Assembly (NCBI GenBank): GCA_964057225.1
Contig: OZ059896.1
Coordinates: forward strand, 10,106,001-10,170,000
Length of the DNA: 64,000 nt
Direction of reading: 5' to 3'
Source: Auanema rhodensis
Taxonomy: Eukaryota > Nematoda > Chromadorea > Rhabditida > Rhabditidae
Shown: positions 51,246 to 64,000 of the stretch, piece after piece
Position numbering within the stretch: position 1 is the stretch's first letter
How the letters are laid out: every line of letters begins with the position of its first letter
Notes under the pieces: generated by a model
What the model was told of the DNA's origin: nothing
Databases searched by the model: none
Seen by the model: the letters and a program-made list of their open reading frames with translations, nothing else
Translations under genes and position numbers: made by a program

Positions 51246-51680
51246 ATGAAAACCGTCTTCGTTCTTCTTCTTCTCGTTGGAGTTACCAATGCTATTCTTG
51301 GAGGTAATTATTTACTTTACTATATTATATTTTACTATATAACTATATAACTTTTATTATTTCTTTTCTTATAAAACTATTATAGCCTTGTTGGGCACCG
51401 GACCAGTCTATGGTAATATGAATGCTCATGGAGCTTACGGATCTGGATACGGAGGACGCGGAGGATACGGACAACAAGGATATGGTGCTCAAGGATACGG
51501 ACATGGTGGATATGGTATGTGAAAATTTAGTTTTTATTCAATAATTAATGTAAACAATCTTTGTAGGAGCACATAGCGGACTCGGATTACACACCCCAAT
51601 GGGCGGAGCTCACGGTATGGGTTGATACAGAAATATAATTCAAATTTATTATTTTAGCCGGACTTGGATATCACGGATAA
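51246..51680 (+). CDS. Small Gly/Tyr-rich secreted peptide
   Basis: Four exons (51246-51303, 51386-51514, 51567-51614, 51658-51680) sum to 258 nt, giving 85 residues. MKTVFVLLLLVGVTNA is a textbook signal peptide. The mature part is rich in Gly, Tyr, His and Ala with GYG/GGYG repeats (GSGYGGRGGYGQQGYG, AQGYGHGGYG), and ends GLGYHG. Nematode epidermal antimicrobial peptides of the NLP-29/caenacin type, and some cuticle or eggshell proteins, share this composition. No dibasic processing sites are present, so a neuropeptide precursor is less likely. The TATA box close upstream and short introns fit a strongly regulated gene. Confidence 0.85.
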
Positions 51681-53214
51681 GCCAATAATATATCAAAACC
51701 AATTTAAAGAAGAAAAATTACCTTTAATTATATGATTTTAAATTTATTTTAATAAATTCTTTGTAATTTTTTCAATGTAAAGCTAAAATTTTTTGAAAAT
51801 ATTCACATGTATATATACAAGAATTTTATGAAATTGAAGAAGAGAACATCTAAAGATATAGTTTGTACATTAGTTTTTGAGGTATTTTTAGAAATCTTCA
51901 ACCTAATAGTTGGCCAATAGGTAATATTTCAAGAAGAAACTCAAAGACGTTTTGCAGATTCATTGTTCAGTATCATATAACCGGATGTGAAATAAAATTA
52001 AAGATGTCTTTGCAATGATAGAAAAGTTTTATTGTTAAACAGCATTTTCTTATTGTAGTTCATGTGTTTATCAAATAAAATTTTTAATTGTTAATAAATT
52101 TACATGATGAAGGGCGTGTCTATGATTGTTTATTGGGCTAAGCTCTTTGTCCAATACATTTGTCTCTCCCACGTTTTCCGGAAATCGTGGAATGTACTCA
52201 TTCCTACCAATGGTAAAAAGTTGTTCAATAGCAAGATCTTGTCAGGTTTGCTCGGTGACAACCGGTATTAATCACGAATGTTTTGTGTCTGTGATATAAT
52301 GTCTGACGAGCAACTGACGCATTCTCAACATTCCAATGGCTATCATTGAGCCTGAGGCTGAAATATGGGCGGATCCTGTAGGTCAGTCACACATTCATAC
52401 GATCATACTCACGTAGATTCTGAGTAAGTCAGACAGTCATGTATGCTGACACATATCTATACATCATTCCAGTTTATAAGAAAAAATGTTTTATTGATAT
52501 TACTATTGTAGATCTAATCCAATATAGTATTCTTATTCATTAGAATTAATTTCAAAAGCATTTATTTATTTTTTTATTAATCATACTAAATATATTTTAT
52601 TATATTATTTATATATTTGAAAATTATTGAATATTTTCTATTCTTTGTTCCGATTTCTTTTCTTTTACATGTCACTTATACCCCCCTTGATTGTGTCTTA
52701 ATACGGAGTTTGTCATATGACAAGCGAATTCCATGAGAACATAAATTCTATCAATGCTTTATACTTTATAGCTTGTAAATACTTTTCTGTACTATAATAT
52801 TCATAATATAAATAATATAGATTAGACCTATATTATAATCAACAGAGAAAGAGAGAGAGAAGGAGAGATAGAGAGAGAGAGAGAGGGGTGGAGAGAGTGG
52901 GCACGGGTCAAAAGTTTATAGTACAATTGCAATATTTTAAATTTTTTAGAAAATATTACGGCTAGTTTTTACAAAGAATGTTATTCTTTTCTTTATATTT
53001 TGAATAGATTGTGCAGAACAGTTTCACGGAATTAGAATAGAGAAGGATAGAGGGAGTGAGGGAGAGAGAGATTAGATTTCTCTTCATATTTCTATTTTTC
53101 CCTTGCTTAGTCAGATGTTATTCATATTGAATAGTAGAACTTGAGATCATTTATAAAAGAAATCTGTCGGATTAATACTTTCAAAGTTTATTTGATAACT
53201 AAGGTTCTAAGATC

Positions 53215-53275
<61 letters not shown>

Positions 53276-54284
53276 ATTCTCTGCATATTATATATAAAGA
53301 GAGTTATCTTTGTTAACTAAAACATGAATGTTTTAAATAATATTATATAACTATATACATGAATATACTCTTTCATATCATCAATTTCTTACATTTTACA
53401 ATTTCGTTTCAATTTGTTTTTAGAGAAATGAAAAAGTTACAAAAAAGAATACTAGAAGGATTTTTTTCAAAAAAATGTTTTTTTTTCATTTATCTCTCAA
53501 AGTATTTCATCAACAATCTCATTTGAAACTTTTTTTATTCGAATCCGTGTCATTTGATTGTTGGCATGAAGTGTGAGAAACATTTTTTTGAAATCAAGAA
53601 AAAAGAAAAAGAAATCGTTTTGCGACGTCATATTTGAAATTTTTAGGATTAAAGACGAAAGGAGAATTCCGACATAATTCCCTAGACTCCATTTGTTTAT
53701 TTTCAAAACGTTTTTTAGAAGTTTGTAAACTTTGACTGATATTATCCAGAATCATCAACTGATCCTGTTTATGGTTTCTTTAAAAAAAACAATTTCATTT
53801 GATTCAAGTATGAAAAAACATTCTCAGATATAGACATTCTCATGTCAAATTCATTGAAATTGATTAATTTCATTTTATTCTTTATGTAGAACATGTGAAA
53901 CTAAGGATGAAAAACAATCTTCTTTAGTGATTGTATTCGTTTTACAACTCTCTGTAACATGATTGAGTAATTGTCTAGAAATTACCTGAATTCCAGTTAA
54001 ACACTCATTTTCTATTTTTGTAGTTGTTGTTATCTCAGACAACTTCTATATCCCTTGAGGTTCGTCAGTCGTCGGCCTCGACATTGATTCATATCCTTCA
54101 AAGCAAACATGCAGCTGTCCTTCTGTCTTTTCTTATTTTGGTTTGTGTGGAGATAAACTTTGTTTCTCTTTACTCATATTCAGTATAATTTTGATTATCC
54201 AACCATCAATCATCAATCGTCTTCATTTTTCTTTCAATATTTTTATTTATTTAACATATTGAAGATATTGTAATTCAGAATTCA
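51681..54284. other. Intergenic with microsatellites
   Basis: 2.6 kb without a supported gene. Purine repeats lie at about 52850-52894 and a CT array at 53214-53276. The minus-strand frame at 53706-53497 has no family or splice support. Confidence 0.55.
53214..53276. repeat. (CT)n microsatellite
   Basis: About 60 bp of CT with occasional TTT interruptions. Confidence 0.9.
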
Positions 54285-57200
54285 ATGAAGTTTCAAATTC
54301 TTTTACTATTTTGCTTACAAATTTATTCCACATTTGGATATATATTATCAGCATGGAAAGAAATATATGAAGATATTGAACTGTTTTCCGATGTAACTCC
54401 TGAAGAACAACAAAGGTATTTCATGCACATCAACAATATTGTTTCTAAGTTTTACATCTTTTCTAGATTTCATATCCATCGCTCCAGTCCATCTTCTGAA
54501 ATATTTTTGTATATCAGCCCTTGTGGTGGAACAGTTCATTGGAGACTGTATAGTTTGAAATCAGGTAGTAACAACGTTGTTTTACCATTCTGAAGATCAA
54601 CGATATTATTACAGAATTTGCTGAAATAGAACGTTTATATGCTTTCACAGATTCATCCGATGTTCAACTTGTCGCAGGTGAAGCTGATGACCAACGTATG
54701 CGATTCTATTCAAAGCATTTACCATATGGTTAGTAAACTATAATATATAATATTATTAATTTATAATTCAATTTTAGAAGATCTTTTACTTGTTATAACA
54801 TCACCAGCACCAGCTTCTGTTAAAATTTATTTTTCAACATCCATGGATAAGATAAATGATTTTTATCCTCCTTTACCACATGATACTCGATTGGCTTATG
54901 CAGTTGAACAAGAGACTGAATCAGAGAAAAAGCAAGCTTTAATAAGCTGGAAGATATCTGATGTAGTTAGGTAATACATTTCAAACAGAGTTCTAAAAAT
55001 ATAATTCTATCTATTATTCAGATATTCACCCGATCCAGCAAGATACCGTATATGTGCTGTAGTTTCAAAACGCCATCCCGATTGGGCAGCTTGTGATCTT
55101 TTGGATGAAGGATTAGAATCAATTCATTGTGTACCACATACAAATAACTCAATGATTATTGAAAAATTAAGGTTTATATAATGATATAAATATTTTTTTT
55201 ATTTGAAAAACTAAAATATTTCAGATCTGGACGTCGTTATTATATTCTTCTTTTTGTTCGTGATCTTTTGCGTGGAACGACATCGTCCTATGAAGCTGTG
55301 GAGATTAATTTTCGAAAGTCTCGCGACACACCAGTCAAACATCCAAAAAAAGATGAAGTATGTTCAACATGTTTCCTAACCATTGCAACAAGCTCAGATT
55401 TCCATTTTCTAATATGAGAATGCATAACTATATTTCATAATTTTCTGTTATAGTTACGTCTTTTAATGGATTCTGCTTTGCAAACTGCTATTCTACCACC
55501 GAAGAAGGATTCAAGCTTAAACTTTTTCTATGCCATACCATATGAGACTACGCGCATTCAAAGGGTACGCTTTATTTTTGAAATAGTTTTTGCTTTTTAA
55601 AGAAAAAAAACAATGTTTTTGATTGGTTATTTGGAAAAAAAACTTCTTCTGAGATGAAGCTGATACGTTTTTTTAAAACTTTATTCGGAATCTAGCCATA
55701 GCGAACCGTTGGTCCCACTCAAGGGGTCTCCAAGTTCCCAGTGGATTAGTCGTGAAGTCTTATCAGATTGCTCTAGGCGTTTTCTTAGAAAATAGAATCC
55801 ATAATTCCTGTTGCATAACATAGCTGCTTCCTTTCTACCTTAGTTTTTTAACAAAAAAAAATCTTAATAGAACAAAACATAGTATTATTACACCAAAGCC
55901 AATTTTTCTGCAAAATTGCTCAAACGTTTTTGTCTATAAAGACTTTCAAATATGATTTTGAAATCATCTTTTCGGACATAATTTTCAACGTTGGATATTT
56001 CTGTTACGTTGGAAAAAAACTGACAACTTCCCGGTCAAGACATCTAAAAGAACAGCTGAAGTATTCTTCAAGCTTTTTCTCGACCTCACTTCGCACCACG
56101 AACAGCTGCTTCTTTAGTTCCTCTTCTACTGATCAGTAAAAGTTATTTTTGGAAGCTTAAAAGATTTCTGCAAAAGAAAGGAAAACCCCAAGATTCAACA
56201 ATACAAAATGGAAATTTCTTCTATTTTAAATCAATTTTTGATTAAGATTTCTTCCTCTTTTCTTTAATCCAATAGTTTTTTTCTTTAAAAAAATACAAGA
56301 AATAATTAATGAGAGATGGTGATAATATCAATTACAATTGTTTCTGAAGAGATGAAATGAAGAAAAAAAACTTCCGGTCGTTTGTAGAAAGTTTTATGAG
56401 AATATTTATGTTAATTGTACTACAATATAGTTAAATGACAAACTAATATGACAATTTGTCTTTTTTTTTGCCAAAAAAAAATGTCAAGCAATTAGTTTGT
56501 AGCTGGAGATGGGAGATAGGTTAGAACAGAAATAGCTCAGTTTGACGTCAAAGCACCACATTCCATCACTAGCAGCTGACAGCATATGGCTTCATAGACA
56601 ACGAAGATTCGAACTATTTGCCCGATGGCCTTTGTCCAGTAGTATCTTAACTCTTTGAACTTTAATTTTTTTAATAAAAAAAAAAGATATAAATGTAATA
56701 AAAGAAGAGAATATGATAAGAGAAATAATCTGATATAAATGGTGAAACAAAGAAAAAAACATAAATATAATGAATATTGATTATACATAAAAATATTTAA
56801 TTTATAATATATAAATAATATTATAGGTTCTACTAATTGCTCATGCTTGCAATGGTCCAATTCGTATTACAATCTTTCGAAACGGTCGAATGCTTAAAAC
56901 AACAGAACCATTTACTGGCTATAGAAGGTTTCAATTTCAATATTTTCACATCAAAAAACATATTTTTTGAAGATTTTTGGTTATGAACTTACGCATTGCT
57001 GGACAATTACGCTTCGAAATATCGAATGAAGATTCACAACCTAAATCTGTTCGTTTATGGGCAAGTACAAGAGCTGATAAATCTCCATATCCAAATTTGC
57101 CAGATGATACAAGGTACAGTAATATCTTCAATAAAGATATAGTAATTTATAATATTTTAGTATCAAAGTTGTTCGTCGAACATGTCGCTCAGCCACATTA

Positions 57201-57647
57201 CAATGGTTGCGTGCTGCCGACAAGAAAGCTGAGTATTGTATTTATCGTCGAAAGGAAAATGCTCATTATTTGGAACATTTAGTCAGTCGAGTAAGAATTA
57301 TATTTTATATTTTATTTAAAATATTATATAAATATTAATTATATAAATATAAATATATAATTTAGGTTGATAATTTATGTGAAGGAGGATTAACATCTGA
57401 ACTTGTCGGATGTTATCATCATAAAGGACCTAAATCAAAAGATATTAAAGTATGTTTATTCTTATAAATCGTTAAAAATATTTATTTTCTTCTACTTTAG
57501 GATATATTGGGAGTTATAGAAACAACAATTACTGGTCTTGAACCTCAATCTACATACCGATTTGACCTTTTGGCTACACCGCTTCGACGACGTGGCGGTC
57601 AATCATTACCGTATCGAACTGTATGGGTTCGAACTTCTGAATGTTAA
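54285..57647 (+). CDS. NDNF-like secreted fibronectin III protein
   Basis: About ten exons give roughly 500-540 residues from the ATG at 54285. MKFQILLLFCLQIYSTFG is a signal peptide. The arrangement and motifs match NDNF (neuron-derived neurotrophic factor): an N-terminal domain with LYISPCGGTVHWRLY, a first fibronectin III-like unit (SWKISD, RYRICAVVS, RRYYILLFVRD), a second part with LLIAHACNGPIRI, FTGYRRFLV and GQLRFEI, and a C-terminal unit (TLQWLRAADKKAEYCIYRR, TGLEPQSTYRFDLLAT) ending WVRTSEC. NDNF proteins are secreted glycoproteins that act on neuron survival, migration or angiogenic signalling in vertebrates; the role in worms is not inferable here. One intron (55565-56826, 1,262 bp) is far longer than the others. 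Confidence 0.78.
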
Positions 57648-58543
57648 TGTTAATTTGTTGAAAAGTTTGAAGTTTGAAATGCGGAAGAGTAATATAATTA
57701 AACTTAACTAATATGAATAATTAGAAAAATCTCTATATTTGATAATAGCACTCTTCATTATTTTCAAAACTCAAAACTCAAATTACTCTCTTTAAATCTC
57801 GTTTTTGTTCTGTCTGGTATAGGTTTTTAAATATGTGATCTCTTATTAACTATATTAGTCTTTCATTCCAACTTTTTTATATATATTTAAAAAAATAATT
57901 TTAAACTATATTATGTATAGTCCATGTATGCGGGTATAATTTCAATAGTATATATATATATATTAGAATAAGTTTGTAAATAAATATTTTTTTCTTTTTA
58001 AATTATAAAAAATAATAATAATAATTAATGTATTATACTTTATTTACATACAAATAAGCTCTAATCAAACAAATTTTATACAGTTACTGGCTATAAGAAG
58101 ATATTGAGATTCGCTCGGATAGGTACACAACGTCATTGGTTTTTATTTTGTAAATATAAAGAAAAAAAAACGAAAATAAAATAAAAAAATAAAATATAAA
58201 ACAAATAATTATTATAATTTGTACCCTTTCTGAGTGATTCGTATTATTGCTTGAGATACTTATACAATTAAGAGCTCAAATATAGAAATATTATAAATAA
58301 TGTTTGAGGAAAAGTAACTGAAACATATCACATATTACATTTTTTTTTTAAAATCAAAAAAATCGTCGTTAAAAAACATGATTGATTTCAAAACAGAATA
58401 GTAAACTATTGATAAGTGAATGTTTTGATATGATAGTTGCATGGGCGGAGGGGGTAATATGAAACTTGTTCGTTTTCCAAAACAATATTGACACGAATAA
58501 TACTGAAATATAATGGCAATATGATGTAATTATTAGATGATTG
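57648..58543. other. Intergenic, convergent gene ends
   Basis: The 3' flanks of the NDNF-like and bHLH genes, AT-rich, with nothing else recognised. Confidence 0.5.
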
Positions 58544-60475
58544 TTAGATTGGTCTCCATGGCATAATAGGAATTGGACTTGGCAATGTGGCTGTTGGTAA
58601 GAATGTTGGAGCTGTTGCTGCCATTTTCAGATTGTGTTGATGTAAAAACATTAATTGCTGAGCCATAAATCCTAAGTTGGAGTTCAATACAGTTGGATTA
58701 TTCACTGGAAGTAGTGGTGATGGTTGAGGTAGATGTTGCACAACGGTTGTTGCTGAGGGAACTGTTTTAGCTAGATGAGACGATGTTGTGAAGGCTGTTG
58801 GAGAATGGATTCTTGAGTTGAGAGCTGTAGCCGTAACGGGAATAGGAGATGCGATTGAGCATGGTTGTGAGATACGTGGTTTCTTGCTAGGTGTTGGTCC
58901 TTGTTCCGAAGCAGATTCAGTACTAGAAGTAGATGGGGCAGGAGAAATTTGTCGAATAAGTTTAGTCTCGAGAACGCTGTCTTCTGTATCCTCAATGATA
59001 GTTGGAGGTACCGGAGGTATATCAGCTAGTCCTGAAACAAAAAAATATTATTTTATATGAATAAAAGTTTTAAAAATCTTATAAAATAGGTTCATTTCTC
59101 GTTTCTTTTTCATTAATCATAAGAAATTCACGTGATAACATCTTAAACAGATTAGCATGTCTCATAATTGTTTTTGTGAGTTTTCTTTACTCAATACCTA
59201 CGTAAACTCAATCCTCTTCGAACGGGTTGAAGCATCAAAGTATCAGCCTCACTCTGCCTCTCTCTTTTTTCTTTCAATTCTTCTACCAAATATCTCTCCG
59301 TTTTTTTTTCATTTTTTCTCTCAAACCAAAGTCCTTGTATACCTTTATCAAGCTTTTCTACACAAATGCGTACCAAACTTCAAGTCGTAGATGATGTGGA
59401 CACTATATATTACTGTTAAATACAAACGAAAGTTATAACTCCAATATAGTTCTTACGGTAGTTTATTGGAAATTCTTCAAACAGGACAAAAAGCAAGCCG
59501 ATTCGTTTGATTTCATGCTGTTTCTTTCACTATCTTTCAGTTTATTTTCATTTTTAGGTTACTGTAAATATCATTAACCAAGTATTTCGCTAAGTATGAG
59601 TAGGTAGTTTACGAGACAATTTCATTGGCCTCTAGTCAAAACTGTTTTTTTTTTGAATAGTTGGCATTAGTATTGTCAATAGAAATACTTCTACTCTACG
59701 ATCGGACGTATGACAGCAGTAAGTATGTGTGTTTGATATGGATGAATCAGAACTGTTTTCATAATTTATGTCAAAATGATTATTATTATTGATATTATAA
59801 GATTATATTATAATAATTAATGTTATTTAGTGTTAATGTAAGAATATAATATAGAAATTTATACTTTAAGTAAATTTAAAATATTATAACTATAATAAAC
59901 TAATTGAAATACTTACCACGAGCAGCTCGTAACTTTTTCACATATTCTACAGTCATCTCTAGAATATCTGCTTTTTCCCATTTTGCATGACCAGTAGCAT
60001 GAAGCTAAAAAGATAAAAATAATATTGTCGATTATAATAAAATAATTTTTTTATTTGGAATCCAAAATTAATGTTCAAAACATATAACAAGAAACGTTGA
60101 GATATATCAAAAGTCAAACATTCAAAGTTCTATACACTTCATTCAGTTTTTTTTTGTAATTACGACAAACATTTGTTAAGAGTTTGTAGAGCAATCAGCA
60201 CATAAGTGAAGTAAAATGTAAATTCATATTGAAAATATTTCTTTTTTAAGAATTTTAAATTTAAAAAAAATGAATAACTTACATTATGTTTGTCCAATAT
60301 AAGCATTTCTTTTAATTCTGATAAACAATGATTAATACGAGCTCTACGTTTCTTTTCCATCAATGGCTTATTAGTCTAATATTTTAATTATAATTATATG
60401 TAATAATTAATAATAAAATACCTTTTTTGAAATAGCTCTGCTATCATTAGAAGTTGTTTCAATATCTGAGAACAT
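58544..60475 (-). CDS. Hairy/E(spl)-type bHLH repressor
   Basis: Four coding exons give about 241 residues. The ATG at 60475 (MFSDIETTS) comes one base after TTTTGCAG, a trans-splice acceptor or a 5'-UTR intron end. The bHLH domain (about residues 20-78) is clear: the basic region KPLMEKKRRARIN has the Pro typical of HES proteins, helix 1 is HCLSELKEMLIL, and helix 2 is KWEKADILEMTVEYVKKLRAA. An intron falls in the loop. No Orange domain follows; the chain goes straight into a Pro/Ser/Thr-rich region with a short basic patch (SKKPRI). The C-terminus is MPWRPI, where HES proteins end WRPW to recruit Groucho. It should bind E/N-box-like DNA as a dimer and repress transcription. LIN-22 of C. elegans is the obvious candidate relative, but I cannot confirm orthology. 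Confidence 0.88.
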
Positions 60476-61755
60476 TCTGCAAAATAAAATAAAGAATTAA
60501 GAATATAAAAATGAAATTAAAAGAAAATAAAAAGATAAATAAAGCAATTTTTATGAAAATATTATGAATTATTAAAGAAATAAACAATACAGAATATAGA
60601 ATATTTATAATATTAAAAGATGGAAACTCAGTTGTATATTACAAGAAATTTAAAACGGACTATCCACCTTGTGGTGAGCTCTGCCAAGTATTTTGTATTT
60701 TCTGTCCGAAGACTTGTTCGGTTTGGGGTAGAGATACTTTATCTGTGAAGGGTAGTGACGAAGAAAGTAGAAAAAAGAATAGAAAATAAAATGAAGGAAA
60801 AGCAGTTGTGGTTAGGTATTGAAAACTATAAGACGAAGAGAGAAATTAAGAAATAGAATGGTTTGAAAAGAAACATAGAACTACCGAAGAGCAGCAGAAT
60901 GGTTGAACGCAGCCGAAGAGCACTCATATCTTTTTGTCGTTTCTTCTGTCTATGGCAAATATTGGTCGTAGGTTGAACTTCGCCGTCGCTGCTGTGCATC
61001 TAAAGGTAGGATGACTTTGGCTAGATGCGGTTGCTGACTGATGGCGTGTCCTATTGAGAGAAATGAAGAGTAAGAGGGGCAGAGAAAAAGAAAATATTGA
61101 GATAAATAATGAGAAAGCGAGAGAAAAAAGGTAGGAGTTAGGTGAAAAAATGAGCTGATGCTGAGGTCACACGCCAAGCAAACGGCGAAATGCTTGGGCA
61201 AACAGTTGGATGTTGGCACTATGCGAGAGTTCCGTCCAATTTCTTCGTTCGAACCCTTGGACTCCACCGTCTACTCCTTGCAGAGCTAACATTTCTTCAA
61301 AAACGTCATCGGAAAAACGATCGAGCTATAAGTTGGAGCATAGAATCATCCCGCACGATGTATATTTATCGAAGAAACTTTCTTGGACTTTTCTTAATTC
61401 AATGATAACGAACGTGATAAGAATGACGTTTATTCAATCTTGCTGATGTTACATATGTATGTTTCTTATGAATATACATAGCCTAAAGCTTTTCATATAA
61501 CTGCTCGAAACACACTTCCAATTCATTTTTCCTCTTTGACTTTTTATCTTATAGTTAGTGACCAATGTCTGTCAAATATAGGAATAAGAGAAGCTTCATC
61601 AGAAGGTCATACTTGAACTGGTAGCAGCAACACCCATAAGCAATAAAGATAAATTGGGAGAGAGACAGAGGTGTGATATTGGTTGTAGTCTCACCAGGTC
61701 TTTTTCTCTTTCTATCTCTCTTTCACGGAATTGTCCTTAATGTTTCTTCTTAATG

Positions 61756-61758
<3 letters not shown>

Positions 61759-61849
<91 letters not shown>

Positions 61850-61860
61850 TCTCTCTCTTT
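61759..61860. repeat. (CT)n microsatellite
   Basis: About 100 bp of CT with two GTCT interruptions. The open frame across it is a repeat artefact. Confidence 0.95.
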
Positions 61861-63066
61861 CTGGCTGGCTTTTCTTTAAATGTTAAAAAGAAAACAGGCG
61901 TTAGTGAAGTCGACATGACGACGTCAGAAACATCTCTGTCTATACGTCGATTTAGCTCGTCGAAGCATGAAATTGACGTCCAGTTTTTGTTTCGGGCCAG
62001 GAAAGGAATTTAGATGCTACAGATAGTAGAGGACATTTTTTTGAGCAGCCCGATTGACAAAAACAGGATTTTTTCGTTTGAACTTTCAATGTCTGCCAAA
62101 ATCTTAATTGAGAAGATGTGATGGATGAGTACAGAAACAAAAAAATACAGATTAACCGAAATGAGAGTAATCAGAATCAACTGTAAATTATTTCTTTAGG
62201 AAACAGTTATGATGAAGGATCGTATGGTATGTTTCAATATTATTGTGGAAGCAAATGAAATTGCCAACAAAAAAAAACTGAAAAACAGTAAAGTTGTTGA
62301 AAGAGACTATTAATTAGAGTTAAATAAAATAATTAATGATAGTTAGCATATAATAAACTAATTATAATTAATATAAATAAAATAATAATTGAAATAGAAA
62401 GAAATATAGTTAGTTATGTATTCGTAACAATTTGTCATGAAATCTTGCCTACACTGAGGTCAGATAAAGAACAAATGTTCAATATAAATATAGTTAGTCA
62501 ATTGAATATATAGTATATAGACGGAAACAAAACGATATGAATGATCATGTTCTTTGAATTCTTTTAAAAAATATATAAATAGAAGTATCCATGACAATTT
62601 GTGCCGACAATGAATAAACTTTATTTGTTTAAGTCAGTACGCCTTCATGAAGTTCATAGAAAAGTTACGGAAATGTGGGTTGACAATCAAACAATGAATA
62701 TTTCTTTATATGGTATAGAAGATGTTTACTATAAAAATTGAATAAAGGTTAAAAAGGAGAAGATATCATATACCATATAACTTAAATATACATTATAAAT
62801 AATTTATATAAAATATCATAAACTTACTTATATTATTTCATTTTTAATTTATTTTAGAGATACTGTAGAATAATTAATATACTTAACCTCTTCTTTTAAA
62901 GGTCTTGAGATAACTATGAGGTAAACCGAGAATTCACGGCTAACAACAGTCACGATATTGATGATGAAAACATAGAGCCATACGAGACGAAAGTGGGCGT
63001 GGCCAAATGGTTACGGTAGTTGGAACAGGTCTTCTGTGGACGCAGGACTGTGGCCGGTAGGTGCGG

Positions 63067-63094
63067 CACGCGCTTGGAACGAGCACAACACGCG
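63067..63094. promoter_or_regulatory. Pair of CACGCG sites
   Basis: Two CACGCG hexamers (63067-63072 and 63089-63094) lie in a GC- and CpG-rich island, with a CACGTG at 63482-63487. CACGCG is the class C sequence favoured by Hairy/E(spl) proteins, and the nearest gene is a HES-type repressor about 2.6 kb away. Autoregulation is an inference. Confidence 0.25.
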
Positions 63095-64000
63095 ACGTCG
63101 TCGTCGTCTTCGACATGAGAAATAGAATATATAGACAAGCAACGTCATAGTCTTCGAAGAAATAAGAACATGGTGAATATGTTCCACCGTAATCCAGATA
63201 GCTATAATGCATTGGACGTGACCAATGCCTCGTGATGCTGATGATGACGATCCACGTTGCAAATCATTTGTATGGTCGCAGTTAAAACACAGAAGAAAAA
63301 GGGATGGTGCTAGATCAAACGAGAACGTAAACATATAGAAGATTGACTATATTGGAAAAAGACACATTGTTAAGCATATATAAAGCATGTGAAAGTAATA
63401 ATTGTGTTAATATGACGGTATGAATCAAAAGAAATTTTTACGAAAAGAAGATATGGATAAGCGGATACCTGCAGATGGTAGCACGTGAACAGATTGCGTG
63501 AACAAACAGAAAATGACAAAGTGCTGCCATGAGGCTCAAGCATCAATGCTTACTCAGCCTTATTTACTCGTTGGCAAATAAGGTAGTTCGGACGTTTTTA
63601 CAGCAACTTAAAAGGTTTTTTTCTCATCATAAACTGTCTTGAGATCTCAAAAGGTAAATATAAAGGTATTGCTTTTGCTTCTATACAAAGTTTATTAGAA
63701 ATATAAGTATTTTTGAAATGATCTTGTGTTATAATGTCCAAATAAGTGACATTCCATAAGTATTTTCTCACATATATTTAGATTTGAAAGAAATATTCAC
63801 ATGATACTTGTAGATAATACTATATCAAGTATTAGAAAAAGATACTATATAAAGGATTATAACAAGTACTTCATAATTATACAAATTATATGAATATGAT
63901 TAATATTAGAATATATTTATAAGTTAGATTATTATTTTAAAAATTAAAAAATATACAATAAAATAGTCATATCTTATAAACTTAAGCATGAAGCTCAGGC

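Larger units (their letters stand above)
60476..64000. other. Gene-poor upstream region of the bHLH gene
   Basis: 3.5 kb without a supported gene to the window edge. Patches of higher GC at about 60.65-61.4 kb and 62.9-63.25 kb could be untranslated exons or enhancers. The open frames found here lack start context, splice sites or family resemblance. Confidence 0.5.

Noticed and set aside
55930-56139. 69-codon frame in the NDNF-like intron
   Set aside because: It lies wholly inside a well-defined intron and has no similarity to known proteins or to nearby exons.
61753-62013. 86-codon plus-strand frame
   Set aside because: Its first half is the CT repeat and the rest resembles nothing recognised.

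Overview
The window looks like nuclear DNA of a nematode. It is strongly AT-rich, and most introns are only about 40-60 bp with GT..AG ends. Many genes have a T-rich TTTCAG-type acceptor a few bases to about 30 bases before the first ATG, which fits spliced-leader trans-splicing. The gene content is also worm-like: a cuticle collagen, a worm-type (WAGO-like) Argonaute, three tandem nematode chemoreceptors, a small Gly/Tyr-rich secreted peptide, and a ciliary gene with a perfect X-box at the usual distance. I cannot name the species; the short introns and low GC do not settle the clade.

Layout. 1-3.6 kb is low-complexity DNA with purine microsatellites. 3.7-17.7 kb holds three minus-strand genes: a small single-pass membrane protein, a short choline-phosphate cytidylyltransferase-like protein with an altered active-site motif, and a long, intron-rich gene I do not recognise (hydrophobic N-terminus, repeated Thr-Pro motifs). 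19.5-26.4 kb is a plus-strand NWD1-type STAND NTPase with a long WD40 region, with a 141-bp hairpin MITE in one intron. Directly tail-to-tail with it (26.5-30.3 kb, minus) is an Argonaute that has lost at least two catalytic residues.

32.4-41.5 kb is a plus-strand cluster of three related seven-transmembrane chemoreceptor genes (probably srx type), with a cuticle collagen and a wrecked mariner transposon between them. Two of the receptors share a ~275-bp stretch, introns included, that is almost identical, so gene conversion is likely. 42.0-45.2 kb (minus) is bbs-2, divergent from a PA2G4/EBP1 gene (45.9-47.5 kb); the X-box lies between them, on the bbs-2 side. Then come a tRNA-Ile(UAU) with a 10-nt intron, a GT31 glycosyltransferase and the small secreted peptide gene.

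54.3-57.6 kb is an NDNF-like secreted protein. 58.5-60.5 kb (minus) is a Hairy/E(spl)-type bHLH repressor ending in WRPI rather than WRPW. Its upstream 3.5 kb is gene-poor and carries CACGCG/CACGTG sites. The genes do not form one pathway. The best leads are the perfect X-box, the gene-conversion tract, the catalytically altered Argonaute and cytidylyltransferase, the NWD1-like protein with a non-canonical P-loop, and the MITE family. I see no clearly new multi-gene system.
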